A stretch of DNA of 64,000 bases from Dimargaris cristalligena (GCA_027576995.1 JANBQC010000024.1:37531-101530); one strand, 5' to 3'; counted from the stretch's first letter, positions 45,741 through 61,243 are shown. The notes: generated from the sequence alone by a model not told the origin. Made by a program: numbers and translations.

Positions 45741-48700
45741 GACAAAAAGTGGGCTGGGGAATTGTTCCGGGAAGGCAAAAAAATATTCGTGGGATAGTCG
45801 TGGTAGGAAAGCTGTGAAATATCCAGCAATCTGGTAATACTATAATGTCACTTTGGAAAAGTATCGGGGCTGTGCTACTCTCAAAGAGAGGAAGGGGTCC
45901 TAATAAAATCAACGAAGTAAGGGGGCGGTATGACTAGCCGAGAAATGATACCTAAGGTGAGGTACACTGTAAATTGAGCCTTGAAAGCAGTGGAAGCCCG
46001 GAGTGCCAAATAAATTTGATGGTGAAAAGTTAAGGGTGGAGAGCAGAGTAAAAATGGTACTCACAAACAGTATCACGATAACGGTTGCCCTATAATTAAG
46101 ACCAATGAGAGGGTCAATATAACAAAATGATGTATAGGTGTAGGCGGGAAAGAAAGATGGTCCGTATTTATATAGACTGAATGTAAATTAGAGTATCAAA
46201 GAAGTGGTAATGTGGTGGATGGAAAATAAAAGGGCGGCGGTCGCCTCGCTTATATATGGGAAGGTGGGTACCCAAAAGCATAACACCGAGATGGCACTGC
46301 GTGATTATCCAGGACGGCAGCCCCGAATCAGCATATCACAACGCACCCACCCATCAGCTCCTTCACCTCATTCCCAGCGGGGTGGCTAGAATTGGAGAGA
46401 GGGGGTTCAATTCACAGACGTTACTGAAAATGGGCAGTCGGATAGCACCATGAAAGCGGGGAAGGGGGGCCTACGGGAAATTTCGTGGTTGCCGAAATTA
46501 AACCCACGTAGGATGGGTTTGGTGTAGGGATTCCGGGGTGGGGTGGATGGGGTCCCTATCCAAAAACAGGGTAAAGGAAAGGCGATGGGGGCCTACTGAT
46601 ATAATGATGGATGGACTGCATATTCAAGTTGAAGGATTTTCAGACACCGCGCTTGGACCAACATAACAGTTGCTGGGATATTATTAAACCTTCATAATTC
46701 CCAAGGCTGGTAATTAGGAGAAACACGCCTAGTTGGCATGTCAACGTAAACGGGGGGGGGGCACGTCCTGGGTGGTCAGTGTGATTAAAAGGCAATAGCC
46801 AATCCGCTTATTTTCCTGGCGCCCCCTCCACCTTTAAGATTATTGAAAAGGGGACCAAAGGTATGCAACAATGAAAAGAGGGTGAGCGATATATCCCCTT
46901 TCGTTTGCCTATAGCTTAGGCCCCTCATCGGCAATAGTGGAAGTGGGATGAAAACCTGGTGACGCCTTTTCCCACCTATCCTGATTATTTCCATTTAGTC
47001 GAAATAGCGCGACGAGTATCCCCCCTTTTTAAAATTGTCGCCCGCGGCATCTCCCCCCGGACCCTGGGTTATAAATGTTTGTGGTAACTGGTACATACGC
47101 GGGGGCGGCAATCATACAGTAAAGAAGTGAGCAAAACCGACTAGGAACTATCTTATCCCTCGGCCCCGGAATGTGAATATTTACGAATCACACGGAATCT
47201 CTTAGGCTATCCCATACAACCCAGTACGGACGAGTCACTGGGCAAGCCATCTTGAATATAGCGCTACTGTGCCCGTTTCCATGAATCAACCGACCACCTC
47301 ACTGCTTGGGTCTAAATGGAATAGGTCTTGCCATTGCCTTGTAAGCATACGCCGAGACAAACCCATGTCGATGAGATGCTTTATTCCTAGTCGGAAGCCG
47401 GTTGCGGTTTAGATGGAGGAACTCTTGAGTCTGGAAACCCGAATCCCAAAGTAACTTAAGGGCCGTGTTCGCATCGAAAACGGCAAGGCCTTGTCTCTAT
47501 AGTAATGCATAACCTGGGCTAGTTGGGTTTGCTGTCCTCCGAGTTGGCTACGAAAGCTCTATTTCCCAGAAGGCCCGCTCGGCACCTGGTGGTTTGTTCT
47601 TGTTCAACGCGGGAACCCGGGACAATACCCATATCGCTCTAATCCGCCCAACGCAATATCAGTTACGGGTTTGCGAGCTTTATTATGATATGTGTTTTTT
47701 TTTAAAAAATAATAATACTATGATGGCTCGAATGGAGAAGACGCACAGGCACCGGCAGATCACTGAATGGGAGATAGTGTGGTGGGCCCAAGAATCAGTC
47801 AAGCTAGTATTTAATGGATTAAAGCCCAGCAGCACTTTCTAAGCTAAGGTATACCTGATTAGAACTCTCAAGAGGTAATAATTAAAATAATCCGACGAGC
47901 TTGGTGGGAATAGAAACGACGTATGTGAGTAAGCAGCATCTAGTCATTCATGTATTGTTGTGAGAGTTTGGCTTTAGTCGGACCTTTCACACCAACCGAG
48001 TGTCACTGCAGTTCAGCACGAACTTCGATACCGTCAGAAGCTAGGGGTTTTTGAAGGGGGAGCAATACAGTGAAGCAGGTATCATTATTCATGAGTCCCA
48101 GTCGGGGCTGTACTTTTATTCGACATGTCAGCTGAACTGGGACTACTTACGTTCGGCTCACCATCCATGCAGTCGTCTAACAAACCTGCAATGCCGCACT
48201 AAGTAGCATTTTTTTACTCTAACGGACGGACGAGTAACGGCCAATTCAGGCCTAATGACCCCCCCTTTGCTCCTTCAGCCACCCAACCGATTTGTGGCAT
48301 TGCGGCGTCTTATTATTTCTTTGTTGGCGAGCATTAGCCAAGGAGAAGAGACGTCTTTTATCGTTGAATTAAGATAGGTAAGGAAACCGGGGGGAGGGGA
48401 GGAAGTAGGGTCGCTCTAATAATAGATTACCACTGACTCCATTTTTGGTTTTGTAGAGTTTTAGGTTTCGTTTGTAGCAATGAAGAAAGGCACCCCCCCT
48501 AGATCCGCGCTTCGCAATTGACTCGTTCGAATTCGGATGCCCTATGTCTGCTAGCAGTGGGTTGGCGAGCTGTACCCCATGAGACGCGAAACACTCAAAC
48601 CAACATTCCGATGGACTATAACACATGGTTTCCGTAATGGAAGAGCGGATAATTAGGGTAAAGATGAAGACCTTCATTTAGTCTATGGGCAGCCGATCTG

Positions 48701-51700
48701 CACCTACCTTAATTTTTTAGGGAAACTATTCATGATATAACTACGCCCAATTGTGGCATTCACCCATGAAAGGTAGGAAGTGGGCTGTAAGGGCAGACCC
48801 GAACGGCGGCCTAACGTGGCCCCGGGGCGAGAACAGCCGAGAAACGTGAGGAAACGAGAGGATAAACCAGTGAATAGATATATATTTATATATATCTTGG
48901 TATTTGGAAGGTCAAGGCAAACTAACCGAATGCACTGTCGATTTGGGCTTATCGAAGTCGATCTTGTACTGCCCAGTGCAAGCCGATTTCCATCCCCTTG
49001 ACGAACGGTCGATCGCCCAAATTCCTTCAGGATTCAAATGCTTTAAACTTGCTTGAGGACAGGCAGGACATGTTTAGCATTCAGGGGGAAGGTAAAATAT
49101 CAGACGGGTTTGGCTACCTGTCCCACCCCCTTCCCGCTCGCTAGATTGCTCCAAATAAGATGTTCATGTCGCTGCCTACATTGCAAGGAATGGGGTGCTC
49201 GGACATTGATTACCATTGCAGATATGTATATTATTTTTCCGCTCCCCATTGTTAAGAAATTAGGGAAGGGGAGGGTGTAGAGGAAGGGGGTTATTAAGGT
49301 AGCCTGGCCTCAAGGCGAACCAAAAGGGGACACCGAAATGATTGAGATTACCCACAGGGCGGCTGCAGACCCACTTAGCATTTGCTGCAGCTAGAGGCGA
49401 AATACTGGCTGTGGTACTGCCATAAGAAGACAAGACATTCGAGGCTGTGTTGGTCTAGTCGTTTAGTGGCTTTGGCAATGTCTTTGAGCAGTGGTGTAAA
49501 CTGGTACATCTTGTCTACCAACAAAGTAGGCTGAGAAATATTTACGACCCGGCGTGATTTGCCTTATATTGGTGGGGTCTTACTAGGCCCAAGCCACTTT
49601 TCCCCAACATCCTGGGTGGTGGAACCAATACCCCATGTCACAGTAATATGGACAGTGCAATGGGTACTTGGGGAAAGGAACATGGCCCGTCGCAAAAAGG
49701 TTCGGATGGCCGCTAAAGGGTGTTTAAGACGGCTTGAGCGGGCTGATATTGGGATAAGGGTTTACCAGTTACTCAATAGTACTCAGACTCCTCTTTTCAT
49801 TGCGCTGCACTTATCGTACGAAGGGATATTGGTCACCAAACTCCGTATCCTATTTAGGTCTGGGTCCGAAAGCGGCCGGTATGCATGTAGGCCTTTGTTG
49901 CAGGTATTGGCTTCTAAGTTGGGCCCACATCGCTAATGCATTCGCAGTGACCGTGGCTAATCCACAGCCAAGTCTCCAGTAAATGTCTCTTTTTTTTTAT
50001 AATTTTTTTTTTACAATCCGATGTGGGCAATAAACCTTTTTTTGTACCCATCATCCCCACAGTTTGGGAGCCACTGGGCCGCCGTGGCAGCGGGATATAG
50101 GGAAACCTAGACGGCTTCTATCAAAAGGAAAAATCACTTAATAACAATACGACCTATATACCAGTTAATTGGATAAAGAAATATTACATATGCCAACCTA
50201 TACCATCCCATTTATAAAAACGGTTGGTGGTGGCGTCCGTTGTCTTAGTCTGACAGCTGGAACTGGCCTATTCCATAGATTGGCCTGTTCGCGAAACTGA
50301 TTAAGCTTTAATATTGGGTTCCATATCTTTTTGGAGCTCTTGATTGGAGTTGAACGCGTTGTAACATTACATATATACGTGAATTAAAGGGCCGTCCACA
50401 CACCCGCTGGAGTTTGGCTCGATATAATTCACTGGGTACCAGAGTGGGCCGATCCGGTCGTAAAGTGAAATTTCAGTGTCACGGGTGGGGAGGGCGGCCA
50501 AAGCCAATCAGGTACGTTATTTAGCCAATTTTCTGCTTGTTGATGTAGATACACTTGGACTGGAGGGCTCACGTCATCGCTCCTACAGGCTGCCAAGTGG
50601 AAAAAAATAGCGTAGCTTAGTTCCAATGGCATAGTTTCAAAAAAGATAAACGGTGATGGTATAGTTGGCGAAAATACCTGTTGTAGCCAATATTGGGGTA
50701 GGCTGGGCCAACGTCTGGCGGATGAATATTTTTATTAGGCGATTCTGTAAAGTAACATAATATTTCGTTTACAAAAATAGCACCATCTCCGAGGAAAGGG
50801 TGGTCTCATTGGCGCTTTATTATGCATTTGTTGAAATAATTTTTTAATCCGCTTCGTTGATCATATTATTGGATATTTAGTACCATCTAGCGCTAACACA
50901 TTGGGGGATTGTATCGCATGTTAGGCGCAACATAATATTGTTAGGGATAAGGAATCTGAGTGCGATATCGAGAATCCCACCCACGGTAGCATAGCGTCAA
51001 ATATGGCCGTCAGGAATAGTAACTGGAACCACGAGGTAGCGCCTCTGTGAATACATTTACACTGTGGCATTGATTGATTGGTTGGAGTATGTGGTTACGG
51101 CGCGGCTATTTATTTCTTAAGATATTGGTGATATACGTTGGCTCGTGAAGCTTACAATCCAACAATAATATTATCTACTAGCTGTTACGCCAACCATATA
51201 GCCGGGTGAATATAGTGTAGTTGATGATGTGACGGCGTGAAATCGCATCCTGCTAAGGCTGTGCCTGACCCTGTCAGCTATCTGGGGCAATATGAGGGCA
51301 TAGAATTGGTATTTTCTTAGTCAGCCGAACCCCAGGAAGTGATGTGAGAAGATTAAGGGGATAAGGAAATTTAACGGTAATACTCAGGTGTAAGTTATTT
51401 TCAAATAGCGGTATAGCCAATGAAGGGTTAACGTTACTAGGAAATGGACGACTACTGTCTGTAAAATTGATGAATAATATGGAACAGCAAGTTGGATATT
51501 TGGACTACTCTGCTCTACTACCCGAAAGGGAGTTGAGAAAAAGTTGGCTAGTTGGTGGGAGGGGGGGTGTTGAACTACCCCGTATTGGTGGTGGGTATTC
51601 TATTACGGGTGACCTACATCGGTTTATGACGAGTGGGCGCAAATGCACTGTGATATGGGTATATTTGAACTGTGGGTAACAGCTGATGGCAAAAAGCTGC

Positions 51701-54700
51701 GATGGTCTGGGGCGGAGTATATTGCTATCAACGTAAATCATGCCTTAATTGAATCTGTAAACGGTTACAATCAGGCAACCTTGCCACCTAGGTATATGAG
51801 GGAGGACCATATTTAATAAAGCCCCCCCCCCAATTCATTAACTAGAAGTCGGCCGCTCAAGCATGGAATAGGTATTTTAATTTTTAGGCCCAGACAAGTA
51901 TGTACTATGTATAGAGGCAGGTCATCGGTATGCGAGAGGTATTTTTCCGCGATCTTCGCCCGCGAAATCTGGGTGTGTATACCTCTGTTAAGTAGATGGT
52001 GGGACATTTAATAGAGCCGGTCCCCGACCCTGGCACCTAGTACGGGGGCCGATAGTGAAATCCAGTAATATTTTGGTATTTGGTCATTCGAGGGTGGCCA
52101 TGACCAGGCCATTTGTTTTGTTTTTTTTGTTATTTTCATAGCAGGGTCCTTTCTGAAACAGCTCACCCGATGGATAGGCTCTGGAATCGTTGACGTTGCC
52201 GTTATACGAAAACAGTTTTTTGTAAGGCATGGACTGACGTAGATATTGTCAAATAAGTGGCTAATGAAAATACAGTGTTTTAGATGGAAGTTTGAAGGTA
52301 GACCGCATTCCAGTTTCCTCTCGGGTCGCAAATCGGCAACACAATGGCCCAATGATAGTGAAATGGTCACCCCTCATTTGTTGGTGGACAACCATAGCCA
52401 TTCGGGTGTGTTCCCTCAAAACGACAGTGCGAGATGTACGAGCCTGGTCCGGCACAATTCAACTCGTTAGACTCGAACAGGAGTTGATTTATGATTGCTA
52501 ACGGGTTACTGGAGGCAAGTTAAAATATATGGTAACAACCTATTCTGACCAGCAAATTTGACTATCTTTTATCCAACCTTTTGGCCTGTCGGGATTCCCC
52601 TGTACTTCCACACTGCGATACTTGTACTTGGGCTTAATCACCTACAATAAACAGAAGCCATCAGATATCCCATGGGTGTTTATTTTTACTGGCAACGTAA
52701 ACACGCGTATTCATCCTACTGCCGACTTCCCTTATTAGCCATCCTATGAGTCTGACCATTCGGTAGTCAGCTGGTTAGCCATAGCCAAGCCAATGCCACT
52801 AACTCCCATACGCATAGGTATATTTTTTAAAACAAAGACAAGTTCTATTTAAATAGGGAGGTGGCTTTTTTTGGCAACAAGTAATTGATAAAACGACCGC
52901 GATATTCATCACATAGTCTTAATCGATAGGCCCGACTCGGTAGTAAGAGTGAATAGGGACTAACAACGAGGCATTACTATGGATTGGGCGTTGTATCCCA
53001 AGCTTAACCAAGCCAGTTGAGAGATATTTGATTAAACACCTACCTGTATATGGTATTGGTGATTTGCAGGAGAAGTGACGGAAACGTGATGAATTATCGT
53101 TGAAAAACTTGCCATACCTGTACAGTTCGTCTCATCAACGCTTTCAATCAACAACTTGGCCCAATCGGCCCCCATGAGTAATAGGTCAGCTCAGTCGTTT
53201 TTCTGCGAATACAGCAACTACCAGCCCGCATTTGATCCTCCAACGAGACGCATCGGATATTTCTGCCCAAGGTTTGGGGTGCACCCTAAGTAGCCGTTCT
53301 TAATACAGATGAGAGGTAGGTCTAGCCTTACCCTTTTGAAATCGAGTCTTTTCCCGTGGCCTCCTAGAGAAAAATGGCCGCAGACACTGGGGCGTAATAT
53401 GGCAGATGACACTTTTCTTTGTTCGTGATCAAGTGAGTTCAACAGAAACGACCATTTTCAGGAATCTCCGGTCCATAACGGGCCTCGCCGGAGGAATAGT
53501 AATTTACAATAAAGTAGCGATTAATAGGCCGCTGGCTCCAAGTAAGGTATTGTACCTCTCCTACCTATTGCTAAGCCTCTAAATATATATAAAACGGTGT
53601 AGAATATACTAAAGTAGTTGCCGGATTTTTAATGGAGTGTGTTCAACAATAAGCGAGTAAAGGTTGAAAAGGTGTAGTGGTGAGGAAAGAAATTGTTCAG
53701 GGTGGGTTGGACATGGCATTGATTTAGGATGTGTTTGGCTGGTCTGCTGATGCCTGCTTAGGATGGTGGGTGGCAAGACATTGTCACACACTCCTAGTCC
53801 GCCGGGTAAATTCGATGCCTAATGTTTGTCTCCTGAAGTGTTTTACTCTCCAAGGGTCAAATAGTGATTCCAAAAGGTACTCATCCAACTATTTTGGATG
53901 GGTCGGGTGGGGGAAGGGGCACCCAGGCATGTATCTTTAAAATCTAGACGGTAGCGCTGAATCCCCCCCCCTCCCCACATGCTAAATGAACGGAAATTAA
54001 ATGACCGCCTTACATTACAATAGTATGCAGAATGCGGTAAGCAGGGTAGGACTAATGAGTATAATGGAAGAATAGTAAAAAGCGAGAAGGGTATAACGAG
54101 AGTTCCCAGAGATAGTCAGGGATGATTGGAGGAAATGGGGAATATGGGATATGGGCGGATTCTCTAATCAAACCAAATAGAGCAAGGCCGGCTATAAAAT
54201 AATACGGGATGGCTTGTTTTTATTCATTGATTTGGCTATCGAAATCTTTATATTACAATGCTTTATAAAAGGGGATACCGTGGCTGGCTGTCTGGGGGCT
54301 ACGCCTGGGCAACAGTTGTTCAGAAGTTTAGGCCAAGGGCTGAAAGTAGCAACCAATAAAAAAAGAAGGAAAGGTCGACTCTTTTGGGTGATACCGATTC
54401 GAACTATATGGGCCTATCCCCACTGGGAATATTTCTGGTTAGGTCGAAGGGTGAGTAAGTAGTGTATAGTCAGAAGAGGGTAAGAGGAGAGCAACAACAC
54501 CCCAGTTGGACCATGCGGGAACCCTAAGTGACAGCCAAACAGTGATTGCCAGTGGGGGGAGAGGGGGTTAGAGTAGCTGATTCCTTGCCCAAGGTCAGTG
54601 AATGTGAGAATATGAGAGCGAGAAGGTGCCTAGCGAACAGGCCTAACAGAGACCCCTGGGTACCCAGTACCCAATCCCACTCAATGTGTGCCGAAGCCGT

Positions 54701-57700
54701 CTACTCTGAGAAAGGGCCGCCGTTTTTTGTTGACGTATTTAAAGGCCAGTTTAACCTTGGCTAGTAATGCGGGTGGCCCCAAGCCATAGGTGACAGTACC
54801 ATACGGGAGCTGCTCTTCCTCTTGAACCCGTTGGGGTCGAAACCATAGTCAGGATATCACACTTACTAGGTATGGGGTATTTCAATAAGCCGCTGGATAC
54901 GGATATGTAGTAACTCGGCAATGGGTGGGGTATGTTGCTCTGATAATAGGGTGGCAAGGGTACGGTGTCTTCCCTTTTCCCAATCACAGGGAGGGTCCAT
55001 ATAAAGGGCCAAGGTTTAATGCTTGCCGATCCTTCAACAGAACTTAAAGTAGAAATGGGGGCTTAGATTGTAAGTGATTGTCGCTTGCAAGAAGCTTGCC
55101 TGAATGAATGGTGGCGGTGGCCACTGCAAAGTAATCCTCGTATAAAATGAATTGTACCAAAGGAGCCTCGAAGATGAAGTTCGGACGAGTCGGATTACTT
55201 CGTGTGATTGAAGGGTAGCAGCATCCATAAATGGATAAACTCGCCGGAGGGCATACCTGCAAGGTCAGAGGCTTCACAATTCCTTTAGTAAATTACGCCA
55301 GTGGGAATCCCAACGGGCACCGGAAGCCGCCCAGTATATTCGGCGAGGTGGAATCGTGGGGGAGGAGAAGGCTCTCTACACTATGTGATGATCTTCATTG
55401 CTGAAGGGTTTATAATTGCCGAGCGCGTCCTAACCACTGCCCCCCCACCAATTCCAATACACACGCAGTGGCCTGGCGTGGTGAATCTAACTGTATGTAT
55501 TTACAAGTAACGATGAAGGTAGGCTACTAATTAGGCAGAAGGAGTGAGTCACTGTTTTGATTACAATGAAAGGGTCAACCAGGTTGGTTGGGTTACGGCT
55601 CAGGGTTCAGATGATACGGGAGGAGGGTAGGTGGCCCCTAGCTGTTAGTGAGATAAACTAACCCAAGTGGTTCCAGATAAGTATGGTCATTGAAAATTGA
55701 GACTGGTACGTCTAAGATAGTCGACTACAGACTAAAAAGGGAGACACTGTCTGTTATACGTGTTTTTTAGTCCTAAACTATCCTTTTAAATACTGTTAAT
55801 AGTATAGATACTTCTTGGTGGGGAAAGGCGTGGTATTGTCTAGACTGGCTAAGGCACATAAAAAAATATGGCCGTGACTGTCATTTTTAGAGAGTATACT
55901 TCAATAGTATGGGTTTATATAGGGAAAATCTTAAAATTTGTCACAAATAGAAACCACAGGATTATTGTATATCCCTTCTAGAGACTCTAGAGGGAAATTG
56001 GGCCTCTAGGATCTCTAGTGCAAACAAGGGAAATGAGCGCATGGTACAGTAGAAATTGTCCGTATCCATAGTAGGAAGTTCCACTCTACGTGGGACCCTC
56101 TAGACCAATAGTCTCGACTGTGGGGCCTCTAGAGACCATGCTTTCCTATCCTGGAATGATATCGTCTAGACTATTGAATGAATGGTGTCCCCACAGTGAT
56201 CGTCCATGATTATATCAGTATAGAGGTCTGTGGCCATATATAATTTCCCCATCTGGATTTTACGCTGGCTGTTTACGCTTACAAATGTCCGAAATTCGGG
56301 GTTTTTAATAAAATCGGTATCGGTGAGATACGTTAAGATGGCCGAAAACCTAAATATGATAATAGTTGTATAGATTAGAGGGTCGGGTATTTTAACCACT
56401 TTAACTGGGTGAGGTTAGCTGGTAGAGATAGGCTATGTGTCACTGACCTTTCTGATTCGGCCAAGTGTACAAATACCAGAAAGTAGGTGACCGCCAAGAT
56501 ACTTAGGCGAGAAGTGTGTGTGGGGGGGGGTAATTCGCTTTATATTGACGTTATCTGAAATTCGGAGAAGAAGACAGTCTGTCGTCCACGATAATAAATA
56601 AGGAAGTATTGGTGTGGTTCGGGTTGTCTGGTGCTCATTTCCGCTACCAATCTACGCTTAGATTTATCGGCTTAGCCGGTGGTCCAACAACCGGGCTGTG
56701 CCATATCGATATCCCCACCTAGACCAGACCCAGTCGCACGCCAGATTCGAATATTTTAATGGGGGCTTGTTTATTTTCACGGGTCTGGCTTGGTGGTCAT
56801 ACTGTCTGTTGCCCACTCAGGGATTTAGTTCGGCCACCGGCTATTTGAACTATACATAAATTAAAATATATAGGTATACGGGTCTTTATCAGGGCCATTG
56901 CTAGACTTTCTTAGTTGTAATGTTTTGGCGGATTCGTGATAAAGGATGGACGGCCGCCTTCATCCTTCAAGTTTATTGACAGAGGCCGAAAGCGGAAGAT
57001 GCAGCCCTTGTTTGAAACTATTTAACTATATTGGTTATACCCCAATCCCATCTCATCATATCCCCTAGATTGATAATAATAAGTATATGATTTAGTAATG
57101 ATTACATGTATTGAAGGCACGCAAACTGGGCACCCTAGGAAGAAGGCGTATTGTAAGCGACAAGGTGAAAAAAAGGGACAAAAAAAAGTTGGTGCGAGAT
57201 AGCAATGCGTCTGGGAATATAGCAGTGTATAAAGCGCCCCCCTAAAGATCCACTTATTAGAACCGTGATGTACTATAATATTCGAGTCGGTGTTCGACAC
57301 AAAAGAGGGGCAAACAGCTGGCTTTGGTGTGGAAAAAAAATGCAAGTATGGCGGGGGGTGCGCTACGGGTCGCTTTTTGTTTCACATTGGTTGGTTAAAA
57401 AGGCAAACTGCAGTAACAGTATAATTGTGTCTGTTATATGGGGGGCTTCGGCTGTATAGAATTCTTTTGGTCCTGTGAACTCTTGTTATCGCTATTTAAC
57501 CTTTTAAAGTTGCTGATGGTATTGCTATAATATTCATTGGTATTTACTATGCGTTATAAGTCAGGCTGGATACTAAGCAACCCACCCTTCCCTCACTATC
57601 CCCCGTAATACCAAATGGGAATGGCTTACCATTCGGGCTCTAATGAGATTGTTATTGAATTGATTAGAAAATTACTATACGCCAGCCGGGATTATGCACC

Positions 57701-60700
57701 ACACCTATCACTGTTTTCCCTTGTCTTTCTCATATACGTAACCCGGCTGCTACTAGTTTACCGATTTTCCCTTCGGCTATCTACATCTCCCTAAATTTGA
57801 TGGACTATCATCCAGTGTGAAAGTTATAGTCAGTGTGGGTCGGGGGGATCCTTGTTGAGGCCTTAGTACAGCCCCTATCGCGAAAGTCTGGGTGATTACG
57901 AGATCAACTGACCTACCTATGTGAATGGGTCAGGCTATTTCCCAACGGATTGCTTACCTAACCCGGATCTCCATCTTTTTTTTACCCCATTACTATCGTA
58001 GATGATTTTCGTGCTTCATTAAACACCTACGCTCAAAAGTAATTAGGGTATATATATTATGGAGAGGTGTATATAATTAAACCTAAATTAAGATGTTTTT
58101 TTTTACCATTCCAATGGAATACGGTGTTAGCTACCCGCTTTGCCATCCCGCTGGGGCCTTGCCTAGGGAGGCAAGGCGTCGAGGTAATGACATGTGCGCT
58201 AATGCGGGCCCCTCCTACACAATCAGCTAGTCGAGTGCAGTAATATTGGATGCAATCAGACGAGCCAGGCAACCCATGACCCAAAGCGTGACCCGTACGT
58301 GAGAAGCACGGCTAACAAAATGCAGCCCATCAACAGATTATAGTATCCAATACCGGTTCTCTACGCTAGTGTTTATTCATAATAGAAAACAACATATGTG
58401 AACCCTTATTTTATTTTTTGGGAGGTCGTTGGATATAATATGTTAAAATAGTAGAGTAGGAGTCGGACATCGGTGGATAATTTAACAGGGGGCCTAGATA
58501 ATCGTCGATTAGGTGGGGAAGAGATTGCGACCCACTTGGACCCTGGGGAGGCGAATGTTAGGCTTGAAGACCCACTCCCCGTCTTACACAAATGTATATA
58601 CATAAATCCTTGACGAAGCACCCTCTTCGTTAAGTTTAACTGGGCGATGACAGTTGGTTAACATCTTAATATTGGTTCGGCGATGGTAATGGGGAGTAAA
58701 ACCTATGCACCCCAGAATACCTCATTCGCTTAGCTATCAATTTTTGGCCATGATCAATCAGTACTTATAAATCTACTTTGCAGTTTGAGCTGCCGGATTG
58801 CCCAACAGCCATGATTAACGGGGAACTCGCCCTCAGTCATTTTCCTGGTCTATTTTTGATTTTATGGGATTTAGCCAGGTGCTGACCAGATAATGAGTAG
58901 GGAGGTCCCTAATCCAGGTCAGCCAACGTCCCTCCCCCGAAATTCGCCCTTCCTGGATACGGATGAGAGAAAGGATCGACCTAACTATCCCACCATTCTA
59001 AGCAAGCTTCGTGAATAGGCGTTGGGTCACTCTTTGACCATGCGTCACCGATCGTGGATTTCCCCTAACACTAACCTTGGGAAGTAATACACTCATTTTA
59101 AATCCGCCGCTTCTCACTGGGTATAGCTATAGTACAACAGGTATTTCTTTGGCTGAACTCTAGGCTATCAATAATTACCCCATCCCAACGGACCCAACCT
59201 GCTGTTAGCTTCGTGCTTCGACCACTGAATGATTCTGCCACGGACAGTGAGTATACAATCCGCGCGATGGTCGCTGGCAAGGACCGCCGGCCTGGCCGTT
59301 CGAATTGATCTAAAACAATGCTTAACAATAAAGGTCAATCCTTAATGGCGGTATTTTCTACCCTTGTACATCAGTTCGGCACTGTCAGTATTTTCATTTT
59401 ATCAACTGAGCGTGGACGCTGTCTTACTGTTAACCACAGTGCCACGGTGATTAGCTAATCTTTAGCATGCGAAATCTTAAACCCGTTAGTTGGCTTGAGC
59501 CTCAGTCAGTGTGCATTGACAATTGCTTGAGGATCCTCCTGGGAACTGCCTTTCCCCACGATCCGGAATTCATTATACTATTGAGGTTCAAAAAGCCCAA
59601 GCTCGGCAGTCTTATTATACTCACTTCATACAGTGGGTCGGATTTTCTCAGTTGGATTAAATGTTCATACGTTCAAATCTACAGTCACTCTAAATAAATC
59701 TACGGTCAATTCGAGTTTCATCCGTGCTAAACTTGGAGAACCATCAGTATGCTTATCCACCAATTTATTTGCAACTGTCAGAAAAAAATACATTTAGCCT
59801 TAACATACCCTCCCAAAGCTTAGAATCTAATCATTGACCCACGGGGTCCTGAGCTGTCTGAATTTACCTCCAAGTAGACCATCTCAGGAGGAAACGGTGC
59901 TTGGCATTATGTTGTCTGATGGAGTGTGGACCTATATTCAAACAAAAACGCACCAATCTATACCCGGTGGGGCTAGCGGCCTTGCATGAATATTTTTAAT
60001 ATGCGATAGCGATACATTTTCCAGCTTATACTGGCGCAATGCAACTTTAGTTGCAGGAGAACGGCCTGAAAGAGGAACCGGATCTGATGAAATGATGATT
60101 GGCTGAACTTAGTAAGAGGATCAGAGGAGTAAATACTGTCGGCTTATATCTTTAGTAGGGTAGATTTCCGTTATTTTGAATCATCGTCAACGTCCGTGCC
60201 AATATCTCTCACCACGGATGATGGAATCTAGGGCCTGGTTGGCCAATCTTTGGAAGGCAAGTGGGCGATAGGATGCCCCGGATTTTACACAGCCGATCGA
60301 TGGATACCACCATTTCTGTAGTTTTTCTTAGGCTGGATACCGCTTTTGGCGCTAATTTACATAGTGATCGATGTAAATGCCCGTAACACAATCAGTATAG
60401 GTATGTTACCTAATGTATTTTTGTACTGTTTAGTGGTCGAATCGGCTGAAATTGAACCACAAGATTAAGGGAACAGTCGTTTAGAAACCAGACCTAGCCG
60501 AACAATTACAAATCCAGTCGTGGGGTATCTGTATATATTGTGTATAACCTAAAGCTAATGGGGTACGGCCATGTTCTATGAACAGTCACCCCGGTCTATA
60601 AGAGTTTGGGGTGTCTCCCCCCCACCCCTTTCCCTAACCCGATTGCTGTTTTCGAGGGCTTGATGTAAAAAACGGCAATCCGTTCTTTTGAGGACATACC

Positions 60701-61243
60701 CTCTGGGTCTGGTGATCAGAAGACCCAGCATTGCTATAGCGAAAAGGAACCCTCCAAAATTGGATTTAAAATGTACAATGGGGTGACTATACGTAAGTGA
60801 CCGGTATTTATCAGGCCGATTCAGGGCATATTGCCTTCAAGAGAGTCGGCCCACCAACTTACGGATGAATGGCCAAGTGCTGCCAGTCCCAGGCATACGG
60901 GGAACTCCCAAACAATGGAAAGAAAGGAACCGTAAATACGCATCTTGTTCAAAAACCATTGGCCAGTGAAGTAAATTTTCAAGGAGAGACAAGCGTAGCT
61001 GCTTCCCTAAGTAACACAACCGTTGGGTGGATATAGGGTGAGAAAATATATGGTTAGTCCATTCGCTACTTGACCAAATAGAAAATCTAAATCAAACACC
61101 TTTGAATGCCAGAGCGAATAATAGGTATTCAACAGTGAGAATGGCGGCGGTTCCCATAACCCACCTAACCGCATGGTTTTTCTAAAATGGGACACGGACC
61201 CGTCGTCACCGCACCTAATGCCAGAAACCTACTGACGCATTTT
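45741..61243. other. 15-kb gene desert
   Basis: No confident gene in 15.5 kb. Open frames are mostly 60-125 codons, scattered on both strands, with no recognisable motif. The densest protein-like patches are minus-strand frames at 59098-59328, 60209-60391, 60837-61019 and 61007-61195, and plus-strand frames near 47594-47842 and 49682-49936. None could be linked into a model or assigned to a family. The TCTAGA cluster at 55839-56170 is described separately. Old, heavily mutated transposable elements are a likely explanation, but none is identifiable by eye. No tRNA or rRNA was found. Confidence 0.5.
55839..56170. repeat. Cluster of TCTAGA palindromes
   Basis: Six exact TCTAGA hexamers at 55839, 55977, 55986, 56099, 56128 and 56165, plus near matches TCTAGG and TCTAGT at about 56005 and 56014. 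Two are extended to GTCTAGAC and two to CTCTAGAG, so the palindromes are often eight bases long. No gene overlaps the cluster. Confidence 0.75.

Noticed and set aside
46376..46415. tRNA-like A-box and B-box motifs
   Set aside because: The two boxes are only about 20 bases apart, too close for a tRNA, and no cloverleaf can be drawn. Other GTTCGAATC-like sites (for example near 34972 and 48527) also lack a partner A box.
52008..52501. Overlapping ORFs of 64-120 codons on both strands
   Set aside because: Several frames are open at once, which indicates composition rather than coding.
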